Positions 10,083 through 21,713 of a stretch of 29,173 nucleotides of DNA are shown here, piece by piece; position 1 is the stretch's first letter; each line of letters opens with the position of its first letter. Location of the stretch: assembly GCA_026419775.2 (NCBI GenBank), contig JAOPGA020001103.1, forward strand, positions 1 through 29,173, read 5' to 3'. This DNA comes from Acrasis kona (taxonomy: Eukaryota > Heterolobosea > Eutetramitea > Acrasida > Acrasidae). Under the pieces are notes generated by a model. The model had not been told where the DNA came from. It saw only the letters and a list, made by a program, of their open reading frames with translations, and did no database searches. A program made the translations under genes and the position numbers.

Positions 10083-10208
10083 ATGTTTTGCATGGTTTCA
10101 TGTGGTGCGGACAAGTCTGACTTTCCAGATGATGTGACGGAAGATCAATTTAAAGATTTTACTAAAGCATTATGTGCGCCAATTTGTTTCCTTGCCATCA
10201 CGCTCTAA
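10083..10208 (+). CDS. Possible 41-residue peptide
   Basis: ATG to TAA, beginning MFCMVSCGADKSDF and ending in CAPICFLAITL, with an acidic middle (PDDVTEDQFKDF) and a short hydrophobic tail. Composition is protein-like, but at this length an open frame can occur by chance. There is no recognised family and no neighbour in the same frame. It could be a real small protein or a remnant exon. Confidence 0.22.
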   Translation: MFCMVSCGADKSDFPDDVTEDQFKDFTKALCAPICFLAITL

Positions 10209-10233
10209 TCAAAATGTATAGAAAAGAAAATTG

Positions 10234-10274
10234 AAATTGTCCTCCAATTTGCTTCAACATGTGTAGGACAATTT
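10234..10274. repeat. 10-bp inverted repeat (AAATTGTCCT / AGGACAATTT)
   Basis: Perfect 10-bp arms at 10234-10243 and 10265-10274 with a 21-nt spacer. It could fold as a hairpin in RNA or mark a protein site. No flanking direct repeat was seen to make it a transposon end. Confidence 0.45.
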
Positions 10275-10730
10275 AGATTTTTTGATGTAAAATTGATTAT
10301 CAATCGTGATGGTGTCGATCATGACACTTGTCGAAAAGAGTTGATTGTGTTATTCTTCTTTACGGCGATTGCATGCCTCTTGATGATTTGCCTCTAAGTT
10401 TGACTACGAATGTTGATGCTACTACTAGTCGCTGTTTGGTGTGGATTCCGATTAACATTTTCTGATCTTGACTTGATTAATGCTTTTTAATGTGATCTTT
10501 TAAATGTGGATTTTGAAAACACCTGCAGAAGGTAATAATTCAATAAGGAAGCAATGGGTGCAATCGTCTTTGAGTTTTCCGAAATCTTGGGACTTTTTAA
10601 TCAATAGTTTTTTATAAAACAGGAATCAACCTATTGGTAGTTTACAAAACCCTCGAAAGTTGATATAGCCTTTTTAGGTTTGATATTAGACTGGTGTCAA
10701 CCTCAGTAGTTTCCTTCGAAATATATTTGG

Positions 10731-10737
10731 TATAAAA
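10731..10737 (+). promoter_or_regulatory. TATA box (TATAAAA) of the giant DUF gene
   Basis: TATAAAA lies 58 nt before the ATG at 10789. A transcription start 25-30 nt downstream would leave a short leader of about 25-30 nt, which fits the compact gene style of the window. Confidence 0.5.
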
Positions 10738-10788
10738 ACTGTTTTTTTTTAACACTTGGTGTGTGTTATTTCATTTCAAAACAGTCGC

Positions 10789-13700
10789 ATGGTAGTGCAT
10801 AATTATTACGATACTGTATTCGCGCTCAGAGGAGCAGAGCATTCCAGTGACCCTGATGGGCTTATTCAAGATTTTGTGGAATTCTTCACTAGCTCTGAGG
10901 TCGGGAAAAAATTCCATTTAAACATTAAATGGGATCTATTGTATTCCAATACACAATCATCAGACATCAAAAAAGAATTGAAGGAGATGGATGTCGGTCG
11001 AACATTGGTTATGTTTATTAGAGCGCAAAACTCAGGATTATTTATGACCAAGCTGGAGAACGAAAACCTCCTCGTATCAGCGTTCGAAGCATCATTACCC
11101 ATGAGAGCGATAATGAGTGCACCCAGTTCCATCAGAGTTAAGTGTCCAGGGGCCGCAGTAGAAGTTGACCATGCACATCTCACCAGTAGTTCTTTTTTAA
11201 AAGAATTTTCCAAACACGTTGAGACTCTGTCGAACAACAAACTTGATGATACTTCGTCAAAGTTTTTTAAATCAGGTGTAAGTTATCATCACATTGTATA
11301 GCTAAACATATAATAGGAAAAGAACAGTGATGCCAAAGATGTCGTGGATCCAAAATATGTAACAACGTGGCTTCTTTCAGCGATTTCAGGGAATTCTGGT
11401 ATGTCCGAGGCGGCAGTTAGAGTAACAAAAACTATCAAGGACTTTGTCGAATCCAACAAACGTCGAGATCCTACGTGGTTTGTGATCAAAGTACCCCTAC
11501 AAACAAGTTTAATTAGAAGGTATGGGGAGGAAGAGGGCTATGTCATCTACAAGTTGACCATAATCGAATTTCTTGTATGCTCGTGCATAAAGTATTTTAC
11601 AATACACCACGAAAAAAGAAGCGTTTCTGACGTTCTCTTCCAAATGATTAAAAAAATCGCAAATAAAATCAAAAAATTAGGATCTTTTCCATTAGAAGCG
11701 GGAAGTGAATTTTCCAACTTTGTAGTACAAGCAATACAAAAACATGTCGTTGTTATTGAGAAAGTGCGCGCTGTTATAGATGCAAATTGGGAGGCGATAC
11801 AAAACAATTATCAAGAAAGAAGGACAATAAAATTTAAAGCTCCTGACTCTGGTGCCCAAGATTGTTATCTCAAGTTTGTTGCTCTCCAAAAATTTATCTG
11901 TTCTTTATCGGAGCCAACTGATTACCGTACCAAAATTCCTTTTCGACCTCATATCTCTGGTTCTGAGAACTTTTTATTTGAATACGAACTCAAATTGCCG
12001 TCAACGCCTATTGATCAATCCAATGAAATCCTGGGAGGTGTATTAGATTTTCAATCATTTGAAAAATACTTCAAAGGAGCAACTGAACAGTATTCGAACA
12101 ATCCCGAAGCATGGAGTAATGCCCTCCTCACAATGTTCCATGCTGCAGTCATCAAGGACTCAATGTGTGTCAATGCTCATCCGATATTAAAACAACATAA
12201 GACTGGTCTTGATATTAGCATACTGAGCGATCTCCTATTGCCGTTCAAACATCAGATGCAAATTCTTGAAGAGATTTGTAATTATGTAACCAAGCGAGAT
12301 AAAAAGGCTAAATTTCCTTCATTGACGGACAGTCTTACCATAGACGATGAAGATTCATTTGCAACGAGGTTTTGTGAACAGAATAGTAGTATGATTCAAT
12401 ATAAAAAAATGATTCAAGATAAAAGCGAGCAGCTGCGCAAGGCGAATGAAGATGCTGTTATCGAACAAAAGGTTGTGTATAACCAGTTAATTAGAAGATC
12501 TCAAGAGATTCCATGTGAAAGAATATTGCACATGATGAGAAGAAATTGTGAGAGCTGTAGCTGCAGAAGAAATGCTGAATCTATGAAGGGGTCTGTATAT
12601 GAGTGGCCATTACCAAAAGAGGATAATAAGATCAACTCGGTAATTTTTGAATTAAGAATGCCAAAAGACCTTGCAGAGTTAAGAGACATGATATATCTGG
12701 TAATGTTTGAAGCTTGTCAATAAAGGATGAAACAAAATGTCCTAGTGTGTCGTTGTTATTACAAGAATACGAACCGCTTAAAAGATATTACGAAGGTCAT
12801 CAAAAGTATGCTGTAATGGCCAGTAAGACAAGGCCTCAAATGAAGTCAGCACGTATTACTGAACATATTTCCCAATTCAGCAGGCCATGTGGGATGACTT
12901 TCCATATGGCAGATCAAAGTAAAAAAGAATTCATCGTCAACCAGGAACCTTCTGTGTCTGGAAGATGTATTATGAATATTTCTGATCCTAGTTTCCGTTC
13001 TTTACAATGGATGGTTGATGGTTTCCATACCAACAATGAAGTCATAGCCAAGCAAAATACTTGTCCTCGTGAAATGGCTACATCCGAATTCATTGCTTTT
13101 GGAGATGTCAGAGTCAACAAGAGAATACAATGGGATAATATAATAATCGCCCTCGAATCTCGCTCGATCAGCTTAAGTAACCAAGCATCATATGCATTGT
13201 TTTGTCAAGCGATATGGCAGGCAGGCTCTACGGGTAGTAATTGGAAGAGACAACCTCATGAACAAATCGGTGGCCCAAAGAATGAAATCTTGTTGACAAT
13301 TCTTAATGAAATCACAGATAGGTTTGAAACAAATTGGAAGGAATGTGATGTTATGCTCATTGTTGTTACAATTACATGTCGATTGTTATGCCTGAGCGAG
13401 ACTAAGGAAGACCAGAAGAAATGTGTTGAATTAATAAAAAAATGTAGAGGATGTATCCTTAAATGGATCGAAATCATCACTAACATGTTGCAAGAAATAT
13501 CTTCTGTTCAGTTCGAAGATATTGCTGATCGTAGAAATGATCTTTGTAAAATTGCTGCTTGCGGTGTCATCACTTACCATGTTGGCTCCGATTATCTTCC
13601 GTTAGTTGCAAATGATGGCCAAGACCTAGTAGATTTTTTGCTCATTTCTTCCATTTTAATCCAAAATAAACATAAAATGGAAAAGAATTTCCTTCATAGA

Positions 13701-16700
13701 GTACAGCAATCATCATTAGTTATGCAAAAGTATATGCACAATCACATAAAATCAAATCCCAGAATCTTGGATTGGTATGTGCAACAGATGTGGGCACCAT
13801 CAAAGAAAGGCACAATCCAAGGTTGGAAGAGAGAAGGAGTTTGGTACCAAACTACTTTTCAATCTGAAACGTCAACTAATTTGTTGATAAACACTCTAGA
13901 CGGCGACTTTTTAGTTAATGGTGATAGATTAGCGCGTCTTAGCGACCGTATCACGAACCATGATGATTACAAGAGGACCTTTAGCTCTGAGATTGTATTT
14001 GAAGTGTTACCAAGTAACAAACCTGATACCCAGATAACAAAACATTACTATCACCAGTCCAAACTTTCATTCAAGTTGACAGCAAACAACAAATTGAGAA
14101 TGTCGGAGGTATACGACGACAAAAGAGTTCTTCATTTTGTTTCCCATACTCTATTGAAAGATGAACTTCCTCATCATATGGTTTACGACTATAGTCATTG
14201 GTACGATGAACAAAAAGAAGTCGTTGAATTCAGACCCTTAAGTACATCTATATTGCAAGAGCCTCAGTCTTCTTTCACATTAAATGTAAAAGATAAGAAC
14301 CGCATTCATCTGTTTGACAATCGTCTTCCCAGTTTGTGGTTAGTTGACATCAACAGTCCATCTTTTGGAACGGTAGTAAAGAATTTGTTTGACAGATTAG
14401 AATTAAGGCAGCACGTTCATGTGTATTATGATATTGAAAATGAATGTATTCAAATTAACTTGCCCAGAATGGGTTTGCGATTTACAGTTGATCATGACCG
14501 TGATGTTATCAAATCAAGAGAGTTTGATGGTATGTTTGTTAGCCCTAATCAATCACTTGGTACTCTAATTGGCCTAACCAATGGTCTTGTTCTTGTTGAT
14601 AAAATTGGTAATAAAAGATTGATTGTTCCTCACGGACACATTGATAGAGCCACGAGTAATTACGGCCATCAAGAAACAATCATTAGGATGCCGCTGGAAA
14701 CTGAAAATCTTTGTTATTATGTTTATGAAGTTGATGATATCTTAAAACAGTTAAAAGCTGATTCGAGCAATAGCTGGCTCATGTTGGTAAACTTGTATGC
14801 ATCAACATCCTCTTTCACTCCCGATAAATTTAATGGATTATGCGGTTATGAATCGGCACTGCAGCTACTGCAATCTCCTTTATGTCATTCATCGCAGCCT
14901 CTTGATATAACAACCTTCGAGTTGTTGACTGAAATTATTAATTGTTCACCACATATAGAGGAAGCAAAGAGCGGCCAATCAATTACTATCGTCTGGCCCA
15001 GTCATCTACCCTCCATGGCTGCTTTAGATGTATACAAGGCGTTAGTAAACTGGATCATCCATGATAGTAATAAATTAAGTAAACTGTTCCCAGACAGAGA
15101 ACCAGCTCAGCTCTTGGAGTATTCAGAAAATGCTCACGTTAAAGCCTACTGGGGAAGTTATTATTTGTATGGTGTAGATGGCCACTTACAATCCATTCAC
15201 GAATCTACAATCATTGGTAAACCTCCAAAAACCACTAAACACATTCCTCGACACTCATTCTTGACGGAGCACGGTGATGTCGCTAACATATCTGAAATCA
15301 TGTTGCGTGGTAGTTGTTTCACTTTTGATCCAGACAGTCTTAACCACATCTATAATTGGTTGTTAGAAAAGCCACAATGTAATAGTCTGGTGTTAGATCA
15401 TACATTGAAAGGTGACATTCTATCATGGGCGGAGTTAGATCCAAAACAAGACTTCTTATCATTATATCACTTGACGATAGAAACTAAGAATCAGTACATG
15501 CTTTGCTTCTGTTTGAGTTTGTTATCATTTAGAAACAACTCTTTTAAACAGTACTTGACGTCTCTGGCAATTATGGCAATTTATTCTGACACAGCATTGT
15601 CCATTAGTACAGACATTGACGTTATATATTATCCGCAAGAAGGTTACCAATTCGATCGTTCGAAAATGGCTAGAATCATTCAAAATTGTGCAAAGGAAAA
15701 GCCACATGGTTATCATTCATCACCACAGAAATTTCTCGAAACAGAATTGCAATTTGCATATCGATGTCAGACGGACTTCCAAAGTAATGTCGATGCATTA
15801 AGTTCCCAATTACTCGAGTTTTTAGCATCAATGAATCAGAGAAAATATAATGATACTATCTCCTTAGACGACTCTTACGAAGACTACTTTGATGTTTCCC
15901 AACTACAAAACTCTGTTTCAAATCAATTGAAACTATGGTACAACAATAAATATTTGTTTGATTTCTTTACAAATTACGAAGAAGAGTTAGAGTCCTTACA
16001 ACCACAATTGGAACTGGAACAAGAAGAGTACGAAACAAATTGGACGTTCGATAGAACGTGTGATGCACCAAGGCAATCGTCAGATGAAATCATGGTTGAT
16101 TTGTGTTTAACGCAACAAAAAGATTCTATATCAATATTTGATGCAAAAATACTCTTCGAAATGTGTAGCGAAGAAGAGAAGATTTCGAACAATCTCAAAA
16201 AGTCTATTATGGACGAAGGTGAGATAGATGACTTGTTTGTCGATTCAGAATGTGAAGTTGTAAACGACTACAAAAACAACTTGAAGGAGAGTTGGAGCGC
16301 TTATATGCAAAAACTTCAAAAACCAGATTGGTTTAATACAGACATTACAAAAGGTCTTGACAGAGAAATTAAAATGAAGAAGGATCAAGTCGAGAGGGAC
16401 ATACAATCAATTATTGAAATCATTCAAGAAAGTTGGTTTAAATCATCAAGTTCAGATGCAATAACTGCCGCACTACAAAAAGCCGATTTATGGCCAAAGT
16501 TCACCATAAGAAATATTCTTCGTTTGATTGTTTCGCCAGATCATAATCAATCAAGTGACATTATGACGTACATTGGTGCTTTGGGTGTTCTTCTTACAAA
16601 GAAACAACGATACAGTAGACTTCTGCAACACATTGCACTAAACGACAAAAATGCAATCAAAAAGGAATTATTCTATCAAGGACACGTCAATTGGGTACCA

Positions 16701-19700
16701 AAGGACTATCCAGAGTGGTTGCTCTTGGAGATTGAGAATAACTTCTTGGTAAGACCCACTCAAGCAACTGTTGCACTGGAGATGTTGAAGAGCGAATCAA
16801 ATATGACTCTTCAATTAAACATGGGAGAAGGCAAAACATCAGTTATTGTTCCATTGTTGGCATCTTCGGTGGCTGACGGTAAAACATTGGCTCGTGTTGT
16901 GGTGCTCAAACCACTCTTAAAAGTTAACTTTGAGTCATTACAACAAAAACTTGGAGGGATTTTACAACGTAGAATCTATTTGATACCTTTCCAAAGAGAT
17001 TTTGAATTCGATCAATCTGATTTGGATCAAATGCTAGAAATATTTGAAGAATGTTGCACTCGTAGAGGTGTTATCATGACTCTACAAGAGTACATGTTAT
17101 CTTTTCAATTGATGGTACTCGATAGAGCAGAGCAACCATACTCACACTCTCTGTTATCCATACAAAAGTACTTGGATTATACCACTAGAGACATTCTTGA
17201 TGAATCAGATGAGATTCTTCATTACAAGTATCAATTGGTATACACGGTCGGTGGTCAAAATGCTATCCATGGTGATGAACTACGTTGGACCGTCATTCAA
17301 CAAGTTCTACAAATCATAAAAAACAAAGCCAGCATATTTGCAGATAAATTCCCAAATGATGTTGAGTACATTGAATCTCAACATGGGTTTGATTATCCCC
17401 TATTAAGAACCATAGACCATGAACCAGGCAAGGCATATCAGTGGCTATGTGAAATGATCATTAATGAGATCATTAAAGGCGATAGCACAAGCCATAACAT
17501 TAAACTACCAGAAGTCCATTCTAGTTCTCATTCGACCGTGATTAACTTTGTTGTAAAAGAAGACATCGATCAACAAACATTTGGCAAAGTCGAAGAAATG
17601 ATGGGTGGAAGAGACACATACGGATATCTCACTCTACTTATCATAAGAGGTTTGTTGGGTTGTAAAATCTTGTTCCATTGTATGGGCAAGAGATGGAGGG
17701 TTAACTATGGTGTCAATCCCAAAATTAGCCGACGGATGGCAGTTCCCTTTAGAGCGAAGGACCTTGCCTCTGATAGAACTGAATTTGGACACTCTGACGT
17801 GGCCATTTTGTTCACTTTGTTAAGTTACTACTACTCTGGAATTTCATTACAACAAATTGAAGAGTGTTTCAAAATTCTAGAAGGTTCTTCTTATAGAGAC
17901 CAAGAGTACATACGTTGGACATCGTCCTACAATGTGCCACCATCCATAAGTTCGTTCGATAGCATCAATCTACTTGATCATGACCAGCGTCACTTGATAC
18001 ATCAGTACATGTCAAAAAACACTTCGGTAATTAATTATTGGTTATCACACGCAGTGTTCAGAAAGGAAGCCAAACAGTTTGAAAAAAAGATTGTAACCTC
18101 TGGATGGGATTTGGCAAAAACCAAAGAGTTGTCTTCTCGCTCCACAATCGGATTCAGCGGAACAAATGATACTCGATTGTTGTTACCTACATCTATCCAA
18201 CAACGAGATTTAGATGAATTGAAGTCAACGAATGCAATGGTGATTCATTATTTGCTTAGCCACAATGGTTATGAACCATTGCAAACCAACACACCGGCTC
18301 TCACCCTATTACAAACCATTTCCGACTCTGGAATCAGAATTCTACTGGATGTAGGAGCATTGATGCTTGAATTAAACAATCAGTCCGTGGCTACCAATTG
18401 GTTGTTCATATCTCCACCGGACATTCAAGCAGCTGTTTATTTTGATGCACAAGATCAATTAGTGGTTGAAAGTCGTTCAGGATTGATTGAAAAACTATCC
18501 ACATCTCCTTATCAACGTAATCTTGAAAAGTGTGTAATCTACCTGGACGACGCTCATTGCAGAGGTACTGATTTGAAGTTCCCACCTAATGCAACAGCAG
18601 CAGTTACCTTGGGTAAAGGAATTACCAAGGATAAGTTTGTACAAGCTTGTATGAGAATGAGATTATTGGGACATGGTCAAAACGTGCAGTTTTATGCCAG
18701 TAACGAAGTTCATATTCAAATAACTAATATGGTCGAAGGTTCAATTCCAAATGAATTCTCTACAAAAGCAGTCATCAAATGGGTCAACTCCAACACCATC
18801 AAAGCAACGCTAGATGGATTTGTTCAATTCGCACTCCAAGGAATCGGTTATCAGAAAAGAAAAGATATTTGGAACCACATAGTCGTCGCCAAAACACAAT
18901 CCCACATTACATCATTATGTAAGCTATATACCGAACCCAGTGCTCCCAAGTTATACATGCTCTATGGATGTGAGAGACATAGTGACACAGTGCCCAACAT
19001 TATTAACAATCAATTGAATGCTATACACAAGAACGTCATTGACAAGTCAGAGTTTATAAAAATGTGTAGACCTGTCACCAGTCACTGTAAGCGATATGTT
19101 TCTAAACAAGAAGGATATGCTCAAATACTCAACGAAGAACAAGAAAGAGAGTTGGAAGCAGAAACTGAAAATGAGCAACAAATTATCAGACCAAAGGTTG
19201 AAAAACCACACAAACATGGAGTTGACCAGAGATTGCTACAACTATTATCCCCAAAGATGAGAGTTCATACCTTTGACCCAATATCCACCGACATTGAAAA
19301 CACAAGTTTCGAAAAGTATTTTGAGCAAGAAGGTTGGAGTCATAAAATTACATGTAGTAGAGATTTTCAAAAAGTAGTGGAGAAAAATACAGGAAAGAGT
19401 ACAGATTACTTAAGGCCCATCAAATACTTGATAACATACTACGACACCGAGTTCCGCAAACTTATATTGATAAGTGATTATGAGGCCAACGAACTATTAC
19501 CCTACTTTACTCAAGATACTCACAATGCTCAGATTCGATTACAAATGTATAGCCCTCGATTAAGACCTGATCAAAGAATTCTAATTGACATGCCAGAGCT
19601 GCAACTACCACTGGTGAAACCGACACAGGAATCCTCACAGGAAACGACATCAAGGAGTCACGTACCACCTAACATATTGGCACAGTTATCAATGTTGTCT

Positions 19701-20339
19701 GGAAACCAGTACTTTTCTGACAACGATGAAAAAGAAAAGGTGTGCGACTTTTTAGGATTTTGTTTGAGACCATGGACAGAAGAGCAACAAAAAGCATTTG
19801 ATGAGAATAAAATTCACTCGACTGGGTTTATTCCTCCTGAATATCGAGTCGAACTTGGATCGAGATGTAATTTCAAATGCAATCCCACCCCATTCTTCCA
19901 AGAGTACATTCTAGCTCGCACCAGATGTCAGAGTTTTTCTGGTTCGCATGTTGGTAGTATTTTCATTAATGCTACAAGGCGTGACGACGAAAAGAACCAT
20001 GGTAATGAAAAATTAGAAAGACAAATAGAAGAGCTAAAAGAGAAATGTAGGTTGTACGAGGACCAACGAGTCATATCAGAGTTTTCAAAGGACGTTTGTA
20101 TCAAGGTCAAGGTAGAAGGAAAGGAGGATTCTTTTGAGTATTATGTCAATGAAGATGATAGGTTATCGCTTGAAGCATTCCACAGGACTATCAAGAATTA
20201 TCTTATCGATGATGAGTTGATGGATAAGGATCAAAAGATTGAAAAGATTCTAACAAGTGGTCAAAGTAAAGTAGTGAAGAGCACACTTAAAAGAATTAAG
20301 ATGGACGATAGCTTCACAATATACATAGAAAAAGCATAG
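10789..20339 (+). CDS. Giant DUF6606-DUF3638-DUF3645 protein with SF2/SecA-like ATPase core
   Basis: Exons 10789-11277 and 11317 to ~12699, then 12726-20339, about 3160 residues. The first intron is 39 nt. The second join is unclear (see findings): either a 26-nt intron at 12700-12725 or a one-base frameshift. The N-terminal DUF6606 part carries MFIRAQNSGLF, then KCPGAAVEVD. The core has Walker A NMGEGKTSVI (Lys1994), an acidic box DILDESDEIL (2113-2122), and RGTDLKFP (2570) followed by QACMRMRLLGHGQ (2597), which resemble helicase motifs V and VI. A Glu-rich segment (EQERELEAETENEQQ) and IIRPKVEKPHKHG are typical of this family before its C-terminal third. The last ~110 residues hold a coiled coil (KLERQIEELKEKCRLYE) and a small beta-rich tail. 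Function in the family is unknown; nucleotide-driven remodelling is inferred from the motifs. Start: first in-frame ATG after the TATA box. Length is in the family's normal range as I recall it (~3000). Confidence 0.9.
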
Positions 20340-20354
20340 ATGACTTGTTAAACT

Positions 20355-20360
20355 AATAAA
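20355..20360 (+). terminator. Poly(A) signal AATAAA after the giant DUF gene
   Basis: Canonical AATAAA starting 16 nt after the stop codon that ends at 20339. The short distance fits the compact 3' ends elsewhere in the window. Confidence 0.55.
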
Positions 20361-20699
20361 CTGGTCTTTCTTAATGTTGCACTTTTATCAGATAACTCGT
20401 CGATTAATTACGGAATGAATAAAAAAACTAACATAGCGGAGTGAGCGTAAATGTTATAATTCACCAATTCTTTGTAACCTTCGTTTGATTGTGGCATTCA
20501 TTTCAAATTGGGAAATTGCAATCATTGTCAAAGGAACTCACATCAGCATATAGGTATGGGTGTTTTGGACAAATATCTCCCATCTCTTTATGAAACTACC
20601 AGTGTGTCTGCCAACAATTATCATCAGATCAGCATGGAGGTAGGGTTGTTAACTCACTCAATGAGGCGGGGCAATACAAGGAGTTTATTTTCAAAAGGT

Positions 20700-20808
20700 T
20701 AACTTACCGCATTGTTCGCACTTGTATGTAACAGTGCTCTTGGTTTACAGAAGGCACATCGCTTTGATTTGTCGCACTTCTCTAAACGGTGGCTTGCAAT
20801 GCAAAAAT
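20700..20808 (-). pseudogene. Remnant of a transposase C-terminal zinc ribbon (piggyBac-like)
   Basis: On the minus strand one frame reads ...HRLEKCDKSKRCAFC and then, after a one-base shift, KSTVTYKCEQCGK. The CxxC ... YxCxxC layout after a basic stretch is that of the zinc ribbon ending piggyBac-type transposases (Tnp_zf). No transposase core is visible upstream, so at most a decayed tail is present. The second Cys pair runs straight into a good splice donor (GGTAAGTTAA), so a spliced exon of an unrelated zinc-binding gene is an alternative. Confidence 0.33.
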
Positions 20809-21050
20809 TATAAATCTGAAAGGGTCTTAACAAATTTCTTTTCTCTACAATCACGCTTGTTGCAATTGTTTCAAGATAATTTGGGCTGCTGTTAATCTCT
20901 CCACTTATTAGGAGAGAGGAAATTCAATATTTCTGCCAGATTAACTCAACCAAAATTTTTGAGTCTCATAACAATGCATACAATTGATATAAACGAAAAA
21001 AATTGAAAAGATGTTGAAAAGTCACTTGGGCACCCATTTTAATGTGTTTT

Positions 21051-21075
21051 CTAAGGTTAACTTCGGTCAACTTAG
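21051..21075 (+). other. Hairpin with C(UUCG)G loop
   Basis: CTAAGGTTAAC, then TTCG, then GTCAACTTAG. The stem pairs with one bulged G and one A-C mismatch and is capped by the unusually stable cUUCGg tetraloop. No adjacent gene gives it a role. Confidence 0.3.
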
Positions 21076-21245
21076 AGCCAAATAAATGTGTGGAGTGGTT
21101 AAGAGTTAATACAAATTAATTAACGGGTTCCCCTATAAAGCTGAATGTTGTCACATTAAAAGTACAGATAAAGTTCATTTTATACCAATTTAAAAGAAGT
21201 TTCAGTTTACAAAATATAGATTCAATTAAGTTTTATTTTTAGATA

Positions 21246-21317
21246 ATTTACCGCAATCAGGTTTGATTGCGGGGTGTTGATTGCGGAGCAGATTTACCGC
21301 AATCAGGTTTGATTGCG
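21246..21317. repeat. Clustered palindromic repeats with CCGCAATCA / TGATTGCGG half-sites
   Basis: A 26-bp unit starting ATTTACCGCAATCA and ending TGATTGCG occurs twice (21246-21271 and 21292-21317). Each unit is itself an inverted repeat with a GGTT centre. An extra TGATTGCGG half-site sits between them (21278-21286), giving five half-sites in about 70 bp, one of which lacks its last base. It looks like an operator array or a mobile-element end. Confidence 0.85.
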
Positions 21318-21325
21318 AGTGCTAA

Positions 21326-21664
21326 TTCCAGAGTGAATGTTTGTCAGTAGATTTTGGCAATATAAAAGGTTTCCTCGCCACTCTCAAAAGTATACAACCT
21401 AACTGGAGGGTGAGCAAAATAACCAAACTACAGAAGATATACCATGTTAAAAAACTGGATTGTGGCAATGTCAAAGGTAATTGGAATGGAACAACAGTAA
21501 TTATCAGCCATGGATTAAGAAATAATTCTGAGGTAGTAATGACATTCAAGAACGATGAAGGTTATGTTCGTGTAACAAGGGACGTTGTCAGGTGGCTGAA
21601 CGAAGACAGGGGATTGGACCCAAGCATAACCAAAAAAATATATTTTTCGCTGCTTGCTTTATAA
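21326..21664 (+). CDS. Possible exon or small gene, ~107-residue open frame without ATG
   Basis: The frame is open from 21326 to the TAA ending at 21664 and reads like a normal globular protein (WRVSKITKLQK, RVTRDVVRWLNEDRG). It has no in-frame ATG near its beginning. Two AG acceptor-like sites, at 21331 and 21347, would allow it to be a 3' exon; I cannot find the upstream exon. It starts directly beside the CCGCAATCA repeat cluster. No family recognised. Confidence 0.35.
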   Translation, partial: FQSECLSVDFGNIKGFLATLKSIQPNWRVSKITKLQKIYHVKKLDCGNVKGNWNGTTVIISHGLRNNSEVVMTFKNDEGYVRVTRDVVRWLNEDRGLDPSITKKIYFSLLAL

Positions 21665-21713
21665 GTATCGAGATATATGGGCTAACCGAATTCACAACTC
21701 GATCTGTGATGGT

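Larger units (their letters stand above)
9961..10788. other. Mostly non-coding spacer with one 41-codon ORF and an inverted repeat
   Basis: An 828-bp gap after the RGS-receptor stop and before the giant DUF gene. It starts with a poly-A/poly-T pair (about 9961-9975) that may help end transcription. It contains a short ORF (10083-10208), a 10-bp inverted repeat (10234-10243 with 10265-10274) and a TATA box at 10731. The rest is A/T-rich with no tRNA or long ORF that I can see. Confidence 0.5.
20340..21325. other. Gene-poor A/T-rich region with mobile-element traces
   Basis: About 1 kb without a supportable intact gene. It contains the poly(A) signal, a 64-codon ORF on the plus strand (20508-20702) that I do not trust, a transposase zinc-ribbon-like remnant on the minus strand (about 20700-20808), a UUCG-capped hairpin (21051-21075) and a cluster of CCGCAATCA repeats (21246-21317). 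Confidence 0.5.

Noticed and set aside
12678-12745. A 68-nt intron (GTTAAG to CCTAG) at the frame change in the giant DUF gene
   Set aside because: Phase would fit, but it has a weaker donor and removes more of the family-like sequence than the 26-nt intron or a one-base shift.
20508-20702. 64-codon plus-strand frame starting MGNCNHCQRNSHQH
   Set aside because: The Cys/His start hints at a zinc site, but the rest is unconvincing and the surrounding spacer is A/T-rich and non-coding in character.
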